From: Polymorphobacter_B sp038225475
GTDB taxonomy: Bacteria > Pseudomonadota > Alphaproteobacteria > Sphingomonadales > Sphingomonadaceae
Assembly: GCA_038225475.1 (NCBI GenBank)
Contig: JBBRRA010000007.1
Span: 124,001-188,000 of the forward strand
Direction of reading: 5' to 3'
DNA length: 64,000 nucleotides
Made by a program: the position numbers and the translations under genes. The notes beneath the pieces are model-generated. The model saw only the letters and a list, made by a program, of their open reading frames with translations. It was not told the origin of the DNA and ran no database searches. Positions 32,991 to 43,880 of the stretch are shown piece by piece. Position 1 is the first letter of the stretch, and every line of letters begins with the position of its first letter.

Positions 32991-34646
32991 ATGGCAGCCA
33001 AAGACGTCAAGTTCAGCCGCGACGCGCGTGAGCGCATCCTGCGCGGCGTCGACATCCTCGCCGACGCGGTCAAGGTGACGCTGGGTCCCAAGGGCCGCAA
33101 CGTCGTCATCGAAAAGTCGTTCGGCGCTCCGCGCATCACCAAGGACGGCGTCACCGTCGCCAAGGAAATCGAGCTCAAGGACAAGTTCGAAAACCTCGGC
33201 GCGCAGATGGTCCGCGAAGTTGCGTCGAAGACAAACGACAAGGCCGGTGACGGCACCACCACTGCGACCGTGCTGGCGCAGGCGATCGTCCGCGAAGGCA
33301 TGAAGTCGGTTGCGGCCGGCATGAACCCGATGGACCTGAAGCGCGGCATCGACATGGCGGTCACCGCCGTCGTTGCCGACCTTGCCAAGCGGTCGAAGCC
33401 CGTCGCGGGCACCGCTGAAATCGCGCAGGTCGGCACGATCTCGGCGAACGGCGAGAACGAGATCGGCGACATGATCGCCAAGGCGATGGAAAAGGTCGGC
33501 AAGGAAGGCGTCATCACCGTCGAGGAAGCCAAGGGTATGGCCTCCGAGCTCGATGTCGTCGAAGGCATGCAGTTCGACCGCGGCTACCTCAGCCCGTATT
33601 TCATCACCAACCCCGAGAAGATGACGGTCGAACTCGACAACCCGTACATCCTCATCCACGAAAAGAAGCTGTCGAACCTGCAGGCGTTGCTGCCGGTGCT
33701 CGAAGCGGTTGTGCAGTCGTCGCGCCCGCTGCTGATCATCGCCGAAGACGTCGAGGGCGAGGCGCTTGCCACGCTCGTGGTCAACAAGCTGCGCGGCGGC
33801 CTCAAGGTTGCCGCGGTCAAGGCTCCGGGCTTCGGTGATCGCCGCAAGGCGATGCTCGAGGACATTGCGATCCTGACTGCCGGTCAGATGATCTCCGAAG
33901 ACCTCGGCATCAAGCTCGAGAACGTCACGCTGGCGATGCTGGGCCAGGCCAAGCGCGTCACGATCGACAAGGACAACTCGACCGTCATCGACGGCGCGGG
34001 CGAAGCCGAAGCGATCAAGGGCCGTGTCGAGCAGATCCGCGCGCAGATCGAGATCACGACGTCGGACTATGACAAGGAGAAGCTGCAGGAGCGTCTGGCG
34101 AAGCTCGCCGGCGGTGTCGCAGTCCTCAAGGTCGGCGGTTCGACCGAAGTCGAGGTCAAGGAGCGCAAGGACCGCGTCGACGACGCGCTGCACGCCACGC
34201 GCGCTGCAGTCGAGGAAGGCATCGTCCCCGGCGGCGGTACTGCTCTCCTTTACGCGACCAAGGCGCTCGAGGGCATGAAGGGCGCCAACGATGATCAGAC
34301 GCGCGGCGTCGACATCATCCGCAAGGCGCTGTTCGCACCGGTTCGCCAGATCGCACAGAATGCCGGCCATGACGGCGCGGTCGTTTCAGGCAAGCTGCTC
34401 GACGGCAACGACGACAAGATCGGCTTCAACGCGCAGACCGACACCTATGAGAACCTCGTGCTCAGCGGCGTGATCGACCCGACCAAGGTCGTGCGCACCG
34501 CACTGCAGGATGCGGCCTCGGTCGCGGCACTGCTGATCACCACCGAAGCGGCGATCACCGATCTGCCCGCCGACGACAAGGGTGGCGGCATGGGCGGCGG
34601 CATGGGCGGCGGCGGCATGGGCGGCATGGGCGGGATGGACTTCTAA
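32991..34646 (+). CDS. groEL: Chaperonin GroEL (Cpn60)
   Basis: 551 aa, 60-kDa tetradecameric chaperonin. Markers: VTLGPKGRNVVIEKSFG, DGTTTATVLAQAIV (ATP-binding Asp), the apical LQALLPVLE region, KAPGFGDRRKAMLEDIA, and EEGIVPGGGTAL. The C-terminus is the usual flexible Gly-Gly-Met tail ending GMGGMGGMDF. SD AAAGGA lies upstream. It is followed by a strong bidirectional terminator. Confidence 0.99.
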   Translation: MAAKDVKFSRDARERILRGVDILADAVKVTLGPKGRNVVIEKSFGAPRITKDGVTVAKEIELKDKFENLGAQMVREVASKTNDKAGDGTTTATVLAQAIVREGMKSVAAGMNPMDLKRGIDMAVTAVVADLAKRSKPVAGTAEIAQVGTISANGENEIGDMIAKAMEKVGKEGVITVEEAKGMASELDVVEGMQFDRGYLSPYFITNPEKMTVELDNPYILIHEKKLSNLQALLPVLEAVVQSSRPLLIIAEDVEGEALATLVVNKLRGGLKVAAVKAPGFGDRRKAMLEDIAILTAGQMISEDLGIKLENVTLAMLGQAKRVTIDKDNSTVIDGAGEAEAIKGRVEQIRAQIEITTSDYDKEKLQERLAKLAGGVAVLKVGGSTEVEVKERKDRVDDALHATRAAVEEGIVPGGGTALLYATKALEGMKGANDDQTRGVDIIRKALFAPVRQIAQNAGHDGAVVSGKLLDGNDDKIGFNAQTDTYENLVLSGVIDPTKVVRTALQDAASVAALLITTEAAITDLPADDKGGGMGGGMGGGGMGGMGGMDF

Positions 34647-34670
34647 GTCCCGCCCAGTCCACGCAACGAA

Positions 34671-34706
34671 AAAAGGGCCGCGGTGCAAACCGCGGCCCTT
34701 CTTCAT
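34671..34706. terminator. Bidirectional intrinsic terminator
   Basis: GGGCCGCGGT (34675-34684) pairs perfectly with ACCGCGGCCC (34689-34698) around a GCAA tetraloop. On the plus strand TTCTTCATTT follows; on the minus strand a run of six T follows. It can end both groESL and the small lipoprotein gene that converges on it. Confidence 0.92.
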
Positions 34707-34727
34707 TTGTGTCCGGCAGCGGCGACT

Positions 34728-34976
34728 TTAGCTGCTGGTCGACGTGCTTTCTGTGGTCGTCGTCGAACCCGGCGTCATGGCGTTGCCGGTCGCGGCAGGC
34801 GCGGCGTCGCTGGTCATCGCGTTACCGGTGCTCGGCGCGGCAGCCATGCTGTTGGTGCTGCTGGTGTCGGTTGCCGTCGTCGTCGTGTCGGTCGTCGTGG
34901 TGGTGTCCGCCTTCTTGTTGCATGCAGCAACGCTCAGCGTTGCAACGGCAAGCATTCCGATCATGGCAATACGCAT
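34728..34976 (-). CDS. Small Thr-rich lipoprotein
   Basis: 82 aa. A lipoprotein signal (MRIAMIGMLAVATLSVAAC) has the lipobox VAAC, so the mature protein starts at Cys19. The remainder is low complexity, dominated by Thr, Ser, Ala, Asp and Asn (for example DTTTTTDTTTT), with no fold I recognise. SD AAGGGA precedes the ATG. Probably a surface or periplasm-facing disordered lipoprotein; function unknown. It ends at the bidirectional terminator shared with groEL. Confidence 0.75.
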   Translation of the reverse strand: MRIAMIGMLAVATLSVAACNKKADTTTTTDTTTTATDTSSTNSMAAAPSTGNAMTSDAAPAATGNAMTPGSTTTTESTSTSS

Positions 34977-35022
34977 TGATATTTCCCTTTGCAGTGGTTG
35001 TTCCCGGATGCAGAACAACTGA

Positions 35023-35229
35023 TTACTTGCCCGGTTCCATTCCGGTCTTGGGCAACTGCACTTCGGGCAGCGGCGCGGCCGCTTCGCGCTGCGCGGCATC
35101 GGTATCATGGACCGCCTTGGCCATCGCCAGCGCCTCGGCATCGGCGGCAAGCGGTTTTGCCGCGTCGGGTTTCTGATGACAGGCGGTGACACCGGCCAGC
35201 GCGACGATCAGCAGCAGGCGCGGCGTCAC
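35023..35229 (-). CDS. Tiny lipoprotein coupled to mlaA
   Basis: 68 aa with signal MTPRLLLIVALAGVTAC (lipobox GVTAC, Cys17) and a short charged, Ala/Pro-rich tail. The GTG start at 35229 shares GTGA with the mlaA stop, so it is made together with MlaA. No known domain. Its coupling suggests a minor partner in outer-membrane lipid asymmetry, but that is inference from position only. Confidence 0.7.
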   Translation of the reverse strand: MTPRLLLIVALAGVTACHQKPDAAKPLAADAEALAMAKAVHDTDAAQREAAAPLPEVQLPKTGMEPGK

Positions 35230-36029
35230 GGTTGCACCGGCGCGGGCTTCGGCGGCGGTGTCGCCCCGGGCGCGAGCGGTGCGTCGGCGGGTGTGTCGTC
35301 GATATCGGGCGGGTTGCCATCATAGATTTGCGACTGACGCCGTTGCAGATACGCCGACCGAACGGTTGCATATTCGTCGAGGCTGTTGGCGAGCAACCCT
35401 TCGGCGCCGCTGTCGATCAGTCGCGAGCGGAGGTCGATAACCTGCCCGGCAAATTTCGCAGTCTTGTCGACGAGGCTGAAATGCACCACCGCGTTGCGGC
35501 CATAGTCGAACGGGTCGGCGAAGACATCGACTGCAAAGCCCGCCGCGTCGCGGATCGTCGACGGGCCGATCAACGGCAGCATGACATAGGGGCCCGATTT
35601 GACACCCCACCACGCCAGCGTCTGGCCGAAATCCTCGGGCTCCTCGGGGCGGCCGAGATCGGTGGCATGGTCGGCAAGCCCACCGACCCCGAGCACCGAA
35701 TTGATCAGGAACCGGTCGAGCGTGCGAAACGCCTGCTTGATCTTGCCCTGTGCGACGGCGTTGGAGAACGACAGCGGCTCGCCGATATTGCTGAACGCAT
35801 TGCTGACGCCGTGGCGCGCGGCGGTGGGGACGGCAAAGCGGTACACTTTGGTCACCGGCAGCGCGGCATATTTGTCCAACCCCTTGTTGAACGTATAGAT
35901 TTTCCGATTGGTCCGCTCCCACGGATCGGCAAGCGCCTGCGCATTGCTGCCGGGATGCGGCGTCGCGCACGCGCCGAGCGCCAGCATCATGCAAGGGAGG
36001 AGGACGCGAACCGCGCGCAACTGACGCAT
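35226..36029 (-). CDS. mlaA: Outer-membrane phospholipid-removal lipoprotein MlaA (VacJ)
   Basis: Lipoprotein that extracts mislocalised phospholipids from the outer leaflet of the outer membrane and passes them to the Mla pathway. 267 aa with lipobox LALGAC (C21). The MlaA core is present: DPWERTNRKIYTFNKGLD, FLINSVLGVGGLADHATDLG, EDFGQTLAWWGVKSGPYVMLPLIGPST and FADPFDYG. The start at 36029 (MRQLRAVRV) has GAGAG upstream; a longer frame to 36068 overlaps promoter sequence. The Pro-rich C-terminal tail is unusual but common in this family. Confidence 0.93.
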   Translation of the reverse strand: MRQLRAVRVLLPCMMLALGACATPHPGSNAQALADPWERTNRKIYTFNKGLDKYAALPVTKVYRFAVPTAARHGVSNAFSNIGEPLSFSNAVAQGKIKQAFRTLDRFLINSVLGVGGLADHATDLGRPEEPEDFGQTLAWWGVKSGPYVMLPLIGPSTIRDAAGFAVDVFADPFDYGRNAVVHFSLVDKTAKFAGQVIDLRSRLIDSGAEGLLANSLDEYATVRSAYLQRRQSQIYDGNPPDIDDTPADAPLAPGATPPPKPAPVQP

Positions 36030-36103
36030 ATTTTCTCTCGCCGAAACCGGACCGTGTGGGTGCCACAATGCCTGCGCTGCGGCAAGGCTCCCGATCGCAG
36101 CGA

Positions 36104-36133
36104 TTGACCGGATATAAAGAGATGTTTATATCC
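36104..36133 (+). promoter_or_regulatory. Promoter and palindromic operator of the methionine operon
   Basis: TTGACC (36104-36109), a 17-nt spacer and TATATC (36127-36132) form a good sigma-70 promoter. A perfect inverted repeat GGATATAAA-GAGATG-TTTATATCC (36110-36133) fills the spacer and covers the -10. A dimeric ArsR-type repressor bound there would block polymerase, and the gene directly downstream encodes such a protein. Transcription should begin at about 36138-36140, which coincides with the ATG at 36139. Confidence 0.75.
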
Positions 36134-36138
36134 GCCCT

Positions 36139-37092
36139 ATGAACGTCGCGCTCTCGATTTTCCGGGCACTTGCCGATCCGACGCGGTTGCGGATCATGGT
36201 GCTCGTGCGCCATCTTGAGCTAGCGGTGGGCGAGCTGGCGCAGCTGCTCGGCCAAAGTCAGCCGCGCGTGTCGCGGCATATCAAGATCCTTGCCGATGCC
36301 GGTCTGCTGCGCCGGGCCAAGGAGGGCGCGTGGGTGTTCGTGCGGCTGGGTGACGCGGCCTTTGCCGGGCCGGTGCTCGCCGCGCTCGATGCGTGGGGAG
36401 CCGAGGCCGACGGCGATCTCGCGCGACTTGCGGTAGTGCGCGCCGAGCGCAATGCGGCGGCGGCGGCGTATTTCGCCGCGCATGCGGCGCAATGGGACGG
36501 CATTCGGTCGCTGCTTGTTGCCGACAGCGAAGTCGAGGCCGCGATCGTCCGCGCGCTCGGCAGCCAGCCGGTCGGCGACCTGCTCGATATCGGTACCGGT
36601 ACCGGGCGCATCATCGAAGTGCTCGGGCCGGCGGCGACGAGTGCGATCGGGATCGACCGCTCGCCCGAAATGCTGCGGCTGGCGCGCGGCAAACTCGAAG
36701 CGGCGGGGCTGGCGCATGCCGAAGTCCGCCATGCCGACATGTACGCGCTGCCCCGCAGCGACCACAGCGCCGACACCGTGATCCTGCACCAGGTATTGCA
36801 CTTTGCCGATGCCCCGGCGGCTGCACTTGCCGAGGCGGCGCGCGTTCTGCGACCCGGCGGCCGCTTGCTCGTTGTCGATTTCGCACCGCATGACCGTGAG
36901 GAAATGCGCGCCGATCACGCGCATGTCCGTCTGGGGTTTGCCGATGCGCTGGTGTGCGACTGGCTTGCCGCGGCAGGCCTGCGCGCCAGGGTCGTCGAAC
37001 ATCTGGCGGCGGGGTCGTCGGTCGCGGCACCGCTGACCGTTACAGTGTGGCAGGGCGAGCGCCCCGCCGTCGAACAAAGGTGTGCCGCATGA
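36139..37092 (+). CDS. ArsR-family regulator fused to an AdoMet-dependent methyltransferase domain
   Basis: 317 aa in two parts. Residues 1-85 are an ArsR winged helix (FRALADPTRLRIMVLV, recognition helix in QSQPRVSRHIKILADAGLL). Residues about 110-260 are a class I methyltransferase-like domain with AdoMet motif LLDIGTGTGRI (148-158) and later LRPGGRLLVVDF. Comparative genomics has linked ArsR-type regulators (SahR/SamR) to the methionine and AdoMet cycle in Proteobacteria; the fused domain may sense AdoMet or S-adenosylhomocysteine. No SD is visible and the predicted transcript start coincides with the ATG. It shares ATGA with metF, placing it at the head of regulator-metF-metH. Confidence 0.88.
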   Translation: MNVALSIFRALADPTRLRIMVLVRHLELAVGELAQLLGQSQPRVSRHIKILADAGLLRRAKEGAWVFVRLGDAAFAGPVLAALDAWGAEADGDLARLAVVRAERNAAAAAYFAAHAAQWDGIRSLLVADSEVEAAIVRALGSQPVGDLLDIGTGTGRIIEVLGPAATSAIGIDRSPEMLRLARGKLEAAGLAHAEVRHADMYALPRSDHSADTVILHQVLHFADAPAAALAEAARVLRPGGRLLVVDFAPHDREEMRADHAHVRLGFADALVCDWLAAAGLRARVVEHLAAGSSVAAPLTVTVWQGERPAVEQRCAA

Positions 37093-38030
37093 CGCTTTCC
37101 CTCGCTCAGATGTCCGAGGCGGCGCGCGCGCTGCAGGCGCCGTTGTATGCCGATATGGCGGGCGATATCGATGTGTCGTTCGAATTTTTTCCGCCAAAGT
37201 CCGAAGCGATGGAGCGGACGCTGTGGGAATCGGTCGAGACGCTGACCCCGCTCAAACCGCGGTTCGTCTCGGTAACCTACGGGGCCGGCGGGACGACGCG
37301 CGAACGCACGCATGCGACGGTGGCGCGGATCGCGCGCGAAACGCCGCTCGCTGCCGCCGCGCATCTGACCTGCGTCGATGCCTCGCGCGACGAGATCGAC
37401 GCGATCGCGCGCGATTACTGGGCCGCCGGTGTCCGGCACATCGTGGCGCTGCGCGGTGACCCGCCGCGGGCGGGCGAGCGGTTCGAGGCGCGTCCCGACG
37501 GCTATGCCAGCGCCGCCGATCTGGTTGCGGGATTGCGAAAGGTCGCCGATTTCGAACTGTCGGTCAGCGCCTATCCCGAGCCGCACCCCGAAGCGCGGAC
37601 GGCGCAGGACGACATCGACAGCCTGCGCCGCAAGCTCGACGCCGGGGCGGTGCGCGGCATTACCCAGTTCTTTTTCGAACCCGACACCTTTTTCCGGTTC
37701 CGCGATGCGGCGGCAGCGGCGGGGGTGTCGGCCGAGCTGGTGCCGGGCATCCTGCCGGTAAGCAATTTCGCGCAGCTGACCAGGATGGCAAAGGGGTGCA
37801 ATACAGCCGTGCCGGCATGGCTGGCGCGACTGTTCGAGGGATTGGACGACAAGCCGGCAACCCGCCAGCTGGTCGCTGCGACGGTTGCCGCCGAACTGGC
37901 GCGGCGGCTGTACGCCGGCGGGGTGCGCCATTTCCATTTTTACACGTTGAACCGCGCCGAGCTGAGCTATGCGATCTGCCATATGCTCGGGCTCCGGCCG
38001 CCGGTGCGCGCCGAGGAGCTTGCCGCATGA
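37089..38030 (+). CDS. metF: Methylenetetrahydrofolate reductase
   Basis: FAD-dependent reduction of 5,10-methylene-THF to 5-methyl-THF, the methyl donor for methionine synthase. 313 aa with VSFEFFPPKSEAME, FVSVTYGAGGTTRERT, AAHLTCVD, IVALRGDPP, AYPEPHPEA, ITQFFFEP and VPGILPVSNFAQL. The N-terminus is about 20 residues longer than the shortest family members. Its ATG overlaps the regulator stop, and its stop overlaps the metH start (ATGA both times). Confidence 0.97.
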   Translation: MTLSLAQMSEAARALQAPLYADMAGDIDVSFEFFPPKSEAMERTLWESVETLTPLKPRFVSVTYGAGGTTRERTHATVARIARETPLAAAAHLTCVDASRDEIDAIARDYWAAGVRHIVALRGDPPRAGERFEARPDGYASAADLVAGLRKVADFELSVSAYPEPHPEARTAQDDIDSLRRKLDAGAVRGITQFFFEPDTFFRFRDAAAAAGVSAELVPGILPVSNFAQLTRMAKGCNTAVPAWLARLFEGLDDKPATRQLVAATVAAELARRLYAGGVRHFHFYTLNRAELSYAICHMLGLRPPVRAEELAA

Positions 38031-39087
38031 TCGCCTCCACCGCTGCCCAAAGTCTGCGCGCCGAGGCCGCCAAGCGTGTCCTGCTGACCGACGGCGCGTT
38101 CGGCACGATGATCCAGTCGTACCGGCTGACCGAGGCCGATTACCGCGGCAGCTATGACCTGACCGACGACCAGAAGGGCAATAACGATCTGCTCGTGCTG
38201 ACGCGGCCCGACGTGATCGATGCCATCACGCGCGGCTATCTCGACGCAGGCTCGGACATCGTCTCGACCAACACCTTCAACGCCAACACGATCAGCCAGG
38301 GCGACTATAACGCCGTGCACCTTGTCCGCGACATGAACCTTGCCGCCGCGCGGATCGCGCGCACCGCAGCCGACGACTATGCCGCGCGCGACGGGCGGCC
38401 GCGGTTTGTCGCGGGCGCGATCGGGCCGACCAACAAGACGCTGTCGCTGTCGCCCGACGTCAACGATCCGGGCTTTCGCGCGGTCGGGTTCGACGAGATG
38501 AAGCTCGTCTATGCCGATCAGGCGGCGGCGCTGCTCGATGGCGGCTGCGACTTCATCCTCGTCGAAACGATTTTCGACACGTTGAACGCCAAGGCGGCGA
38601 TCGTCGCGGTCATGGAACTCGCCGAGGCGCGCGGCCGCGAAATTCCGCTGATGATCTCGATGACGATCACTGACATGTCGGGGCGCAACCTGTCGGGGCA
38701 TTCGGTCGACGCGTTCTGGTACACAGTGCGCCATGCGCGGCCGCTGACGATGGGGCTCAACTGCGCGTTCGGTGCCGACCTGCTGCGCCCGCATGTTCAG
38801 GCGCTGAGCCCGCTCGCCGATACGCTGGTGATGGTCTATCCCAACGCCGGGCTGCCGAACGACCTTGGCGAATATGACGAGGAACCGCACACCACCGGCG
38901 GCTTCATCGCCGAATGGGTCGCGCAGGGACTGGTCAATATCGTCGGCGGGTGTTGCGGCAGCACGCCCGCGCATATCGCCGCGATGGCGGCGGCAGTGGC
39001 GGGCCAGCCGCCGCGCAGCATCCCGCACCCGGCACCGGCGCTTCGCCTTGCCGGTCTCGATCCGATGATTATGACGGAAGCAGCATA

Positions 39088-39088
<1 letters not shown>
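38027..39088 (+). CDS. metH: Methionine synthase, homocysteine-binding half (split MetH)
   Basis: 353 aa corresponding to the first domain of cobalamin-dependent methionine synthase. Markers: RVLLTDGAFGTMIQ, GNNDLLVLTRPDVI, DIVSTNTFNAN, GPTNKTLSLSPDVNDPGFR. The zinc-binding cysteines are in GLNCAFGADLL and GGCCGSTPAHI. It activates homocysteine as a zinc thiolate. The protein stops where the pterin domain would begin; TAG overlaps the GTG of the next gene by one base (TAGTG), so the two halves are made as separate but coupled chains. Confidence 0.95.
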
Positions 39089-41750
<2,662 letters not shown>

Positions 41751-41754
<4 letters not shown>

Positions 41755-42485
41755 GCCATGCGCCGCCAGCCGCCCGAACCAAGCCGTTCGACAGGCTGGA
41801 AGCGCGTTTTATAGTCCATGCGCTCGCAGCCATCGATCCAATAGCCGAGGTAGACGTACGGCAACCCGGCGCGTGCGGCGCGGACGATGTGGTCGAGGAT
41901 GATATAGGTGCCAAGCCCCGGCCGCGACGGCGTGTCGGTGGCGAAAAAGCTATAGACCATCGACAGCCCGTCGGACTGCTTGTCGGTCAGGCATGCCCCC
42001 AGCAGGCGGCCGGGGCGCTCGCCGACATCGGGTTCGCGATATTCGACCACGACGGTATCGACCGGCGTCTGCTCGACCATGTCGGCATAGTCATAGGCAT
42101 CCATTGCCGCCATGCCGCCGGTCGGGTGGCGCGCGCCGAGATAGCCCTGCAGCAGATCGAATTGCTCGCTGGTGCTCCACGGCGAACAGGCGCTGACCGC
42201 AAGGTCGGCGTGGCGCTTGAGCAGGCGCTTTTGCGAGGCGCTGGGCACGAAATCGGCGGTGACGACGCGCACCGAAACGCAGGCGTTGCAATTTTCGCAG
42301 CTGGGGCGGTACGCGACGTTCTGGCTGCGGCGGAACCCGATGCGGCCCAGCGCCTCGTTCATTTCGAGAACGTCGTTGCCCTTTAGTTCGGTAAAGACTT
42401 TGCGCTCGCTGCGGCCGGGCAAATAGGGGCACGGCGAGGGTGCGGTGATGAAGAATCGCGGAAACCGGAAAGTCTGGTCTGTCAC
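41751..42485 (-). CDS. bpt: Aspartate/glutamate leucyltransferase (Bpt-type aminoacyl-tRNA-protein transferase)
   Basis: Attaches leucine from Leu-tRNA to proteins with N-terminal Asp or Glu, marking them for ClpS/ClpAP degradation (N-degron pathway). 244 aa with PCPYLPGRSERKVFTEL, GFRRSQNVAYRPSCENCNACVSVRV (the cysteine cluster is conserved), and the C-terminal GLGTYIILDHI and YVYLGYWIDGCERMDYKTRFQP. It resembles the eukaryotic ATE1 arginyltransferase fold, so older annotations call it arginyltransferase. GTG start at 42485; clpS and clpA are not in the window. Confidence 0.94.
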
Positions 42486-42555
42486 AGTGTCATCGCATCC
42501 CCACGCACCGTCATATCATGCGGCAGCGGCGGGCGATTCGGTAGTCTAAAATGCG

Positions 42556-43800
42556 TCAGTCGAGTTCGACCTGCCGTACGTCATAGCCAGCAGCGCGCAA
42601 CGCCTCGATCAACCGGTCGAGGTGATCGCGGTCGCGCGTCTCGCACTCGATCTCGGTGATCAGCCCCTTTGCCGGCAAGGTGGTGAAAACGCGCTGGTGA
42701 TAGACTTCGAGGATGTTGACCTGCTGCCGGTCGAAGACGCGCGCGACTTCGAACAACTGCCCCGGCCGGTCCTTGAGACGGATGCGCAGCCGCGCCAGCC
42801 GCCCCGACCGGGCAAGGTCGCGGAGGAGCACGTTGGCGAGCAGCCGCGTGTCGATGTTGCCGCCGCACAGCACAAGGCCGACTTTGCGCCCGCGAAACCG
42901 GTGTGGGTGCGCCAGCAATGCCGCCAGCCCCGCCGCACCGGCCCCTTCGACCACGGTCTTTTCGATCGTCAGCAGCAGCGATACCGCGCGCTCGAGGTCG
43001 CGTTCACCGACCAGCAGGATTTCGTCGACCAGTGCCTGCACCACGGCAAAGGTCAGCACGCCGGGCACCTTGACCGCGATCCCTTCGGCGAGCGTGTCGC
43101 CGTCGCACGGCGCGGAATGGCCGCCGAGCTTGGCCCACATCGACGGATAGAGCTCGGCCTGCACACCGACGATTTCCATCGCCGGGTTGAGCGCCTTCGC
43201 CACTGTCGCCATGCCCGAAATCAGCCCGCCGCCGCCGATTGGCACCACCAGCGTATCGAGTTCGGGCACATCTTCGAGCATTTCGAGCGCGACGGTACCC
43301 TGGCCCGCCATGATCAGCGCGTCGTCGAACGGCGGCACATAGATCAGCCCGCGCTTGCCCTCGAGTTCCTTCGCATGCGCGCTCGCCTCGTCGAAGGTTT
43401 CGCCGTGCAGGATAACGCTGGCGCCGTGCCCCTCGGTCTGGCGGACTTTCACGACGGGGGCAAAGCGCGGCATGACGATCGTCGCCGGGATGCCCAGCCG
43501 CTTGGCGTGATAGGCGAGGCCCTGCGCGTGATTGCCCGCCGATGCCGCAATGACGCCGCGCGCGCGGCTGTCGGCATCGAGCGACAGCAGCTTGTTGAGC
43601 GCGCCGCGTTCCTTATAGGCGGCGGTGAACTGCAGGTTTTCGAACTTCAGCCACACGTCTGCGCCGGTCAGCTCGGACAGCGTCCGGCTGAACAGGCACG
43701 GCGTGCGGATCACCGCGTCGCCGATCGCCACCCGCGCGGCGAGAACATCGTCGAGGCTGATCGGCAGCGGGGCGGGCACGGCGGGGGCAAGGGCGGTCAT
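42556..43800 (-). CDS. ilvA: Threonine ammonia-lyase (threonine dehydratase) with C-terminal ACT domain
   Basis: PLP enzyme converting threonine to 2-oxobutanoate, the first step toward isoleucine. 414 aa; the PLP lysine is K63 in FTAAYKERGALNK, the phosphate-binding loop is PIGGGGLISG, and there is ASAGNHAQG. A single ACT-like regulatory domain occupies about residues 335-414. This is the short form with one ACT domain rather than the two of E. coli IlvA. The start at 43800 has AGGA ten bases upstream; a frame to 43863 lacks support. ilvE lies far away at 59.4 kb. Confidence 0.93.
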   Translation of the reverse strand: MTALAPAVPAPLPISLDDVLAARVAIGDAVIRTPCLFSRTLSELTGADVWLKFENLQFTAAYKERGALNKLLSLDADSRARGVIAASAGNHAQGLAYHAKRLGIPATIVMPRFAPVVKVRQTEGHGASVILHGETFDEASAHAKELEGKRGLIYVPPFDDALIMAGQGTVALEMLEDVPELDTLVVPIGGGGLISGMATVAKALNPAMEIVGVQAELYPSMWAKLGGHSAPCDGDTLAEGIAVKVPGVLTFAVVQALVDEILLVGERDLERAVSLLLTIEKTVVEGAGAAGLAALLAHPHRFRGRKVGLVLCGGNIDTRLLANVLLRDLARSGRLARLRIRLKDRPGQLFEVARVFDRQQVNILEVYHQRVFTTLPAKGLITEIECETRDRDHLDRLIEALRAAGYDVRQVELD

Positions 43801-43880
43801 GGCGGGCAGGTCCTGCGGCGGATTGGTCGCACGCCGTGTAGCCGGGTGGCACCGCGCGCGCAAACTTGCTAGCCAGCGGC

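Noticed and set aside
34590..34646. Gly-Gly-Met repeats as a possible tandem-repeat element
   Set aside because: This is the normal flexible C-terminal tail of GroEL.
36030..36138. SAM or SAH riboswitch ahead of the metF-metH operon
   Set aside because: The predicted transcript starts at the ATG, leaving no room for an aptamer, and no conserved riboswitch core is visible.
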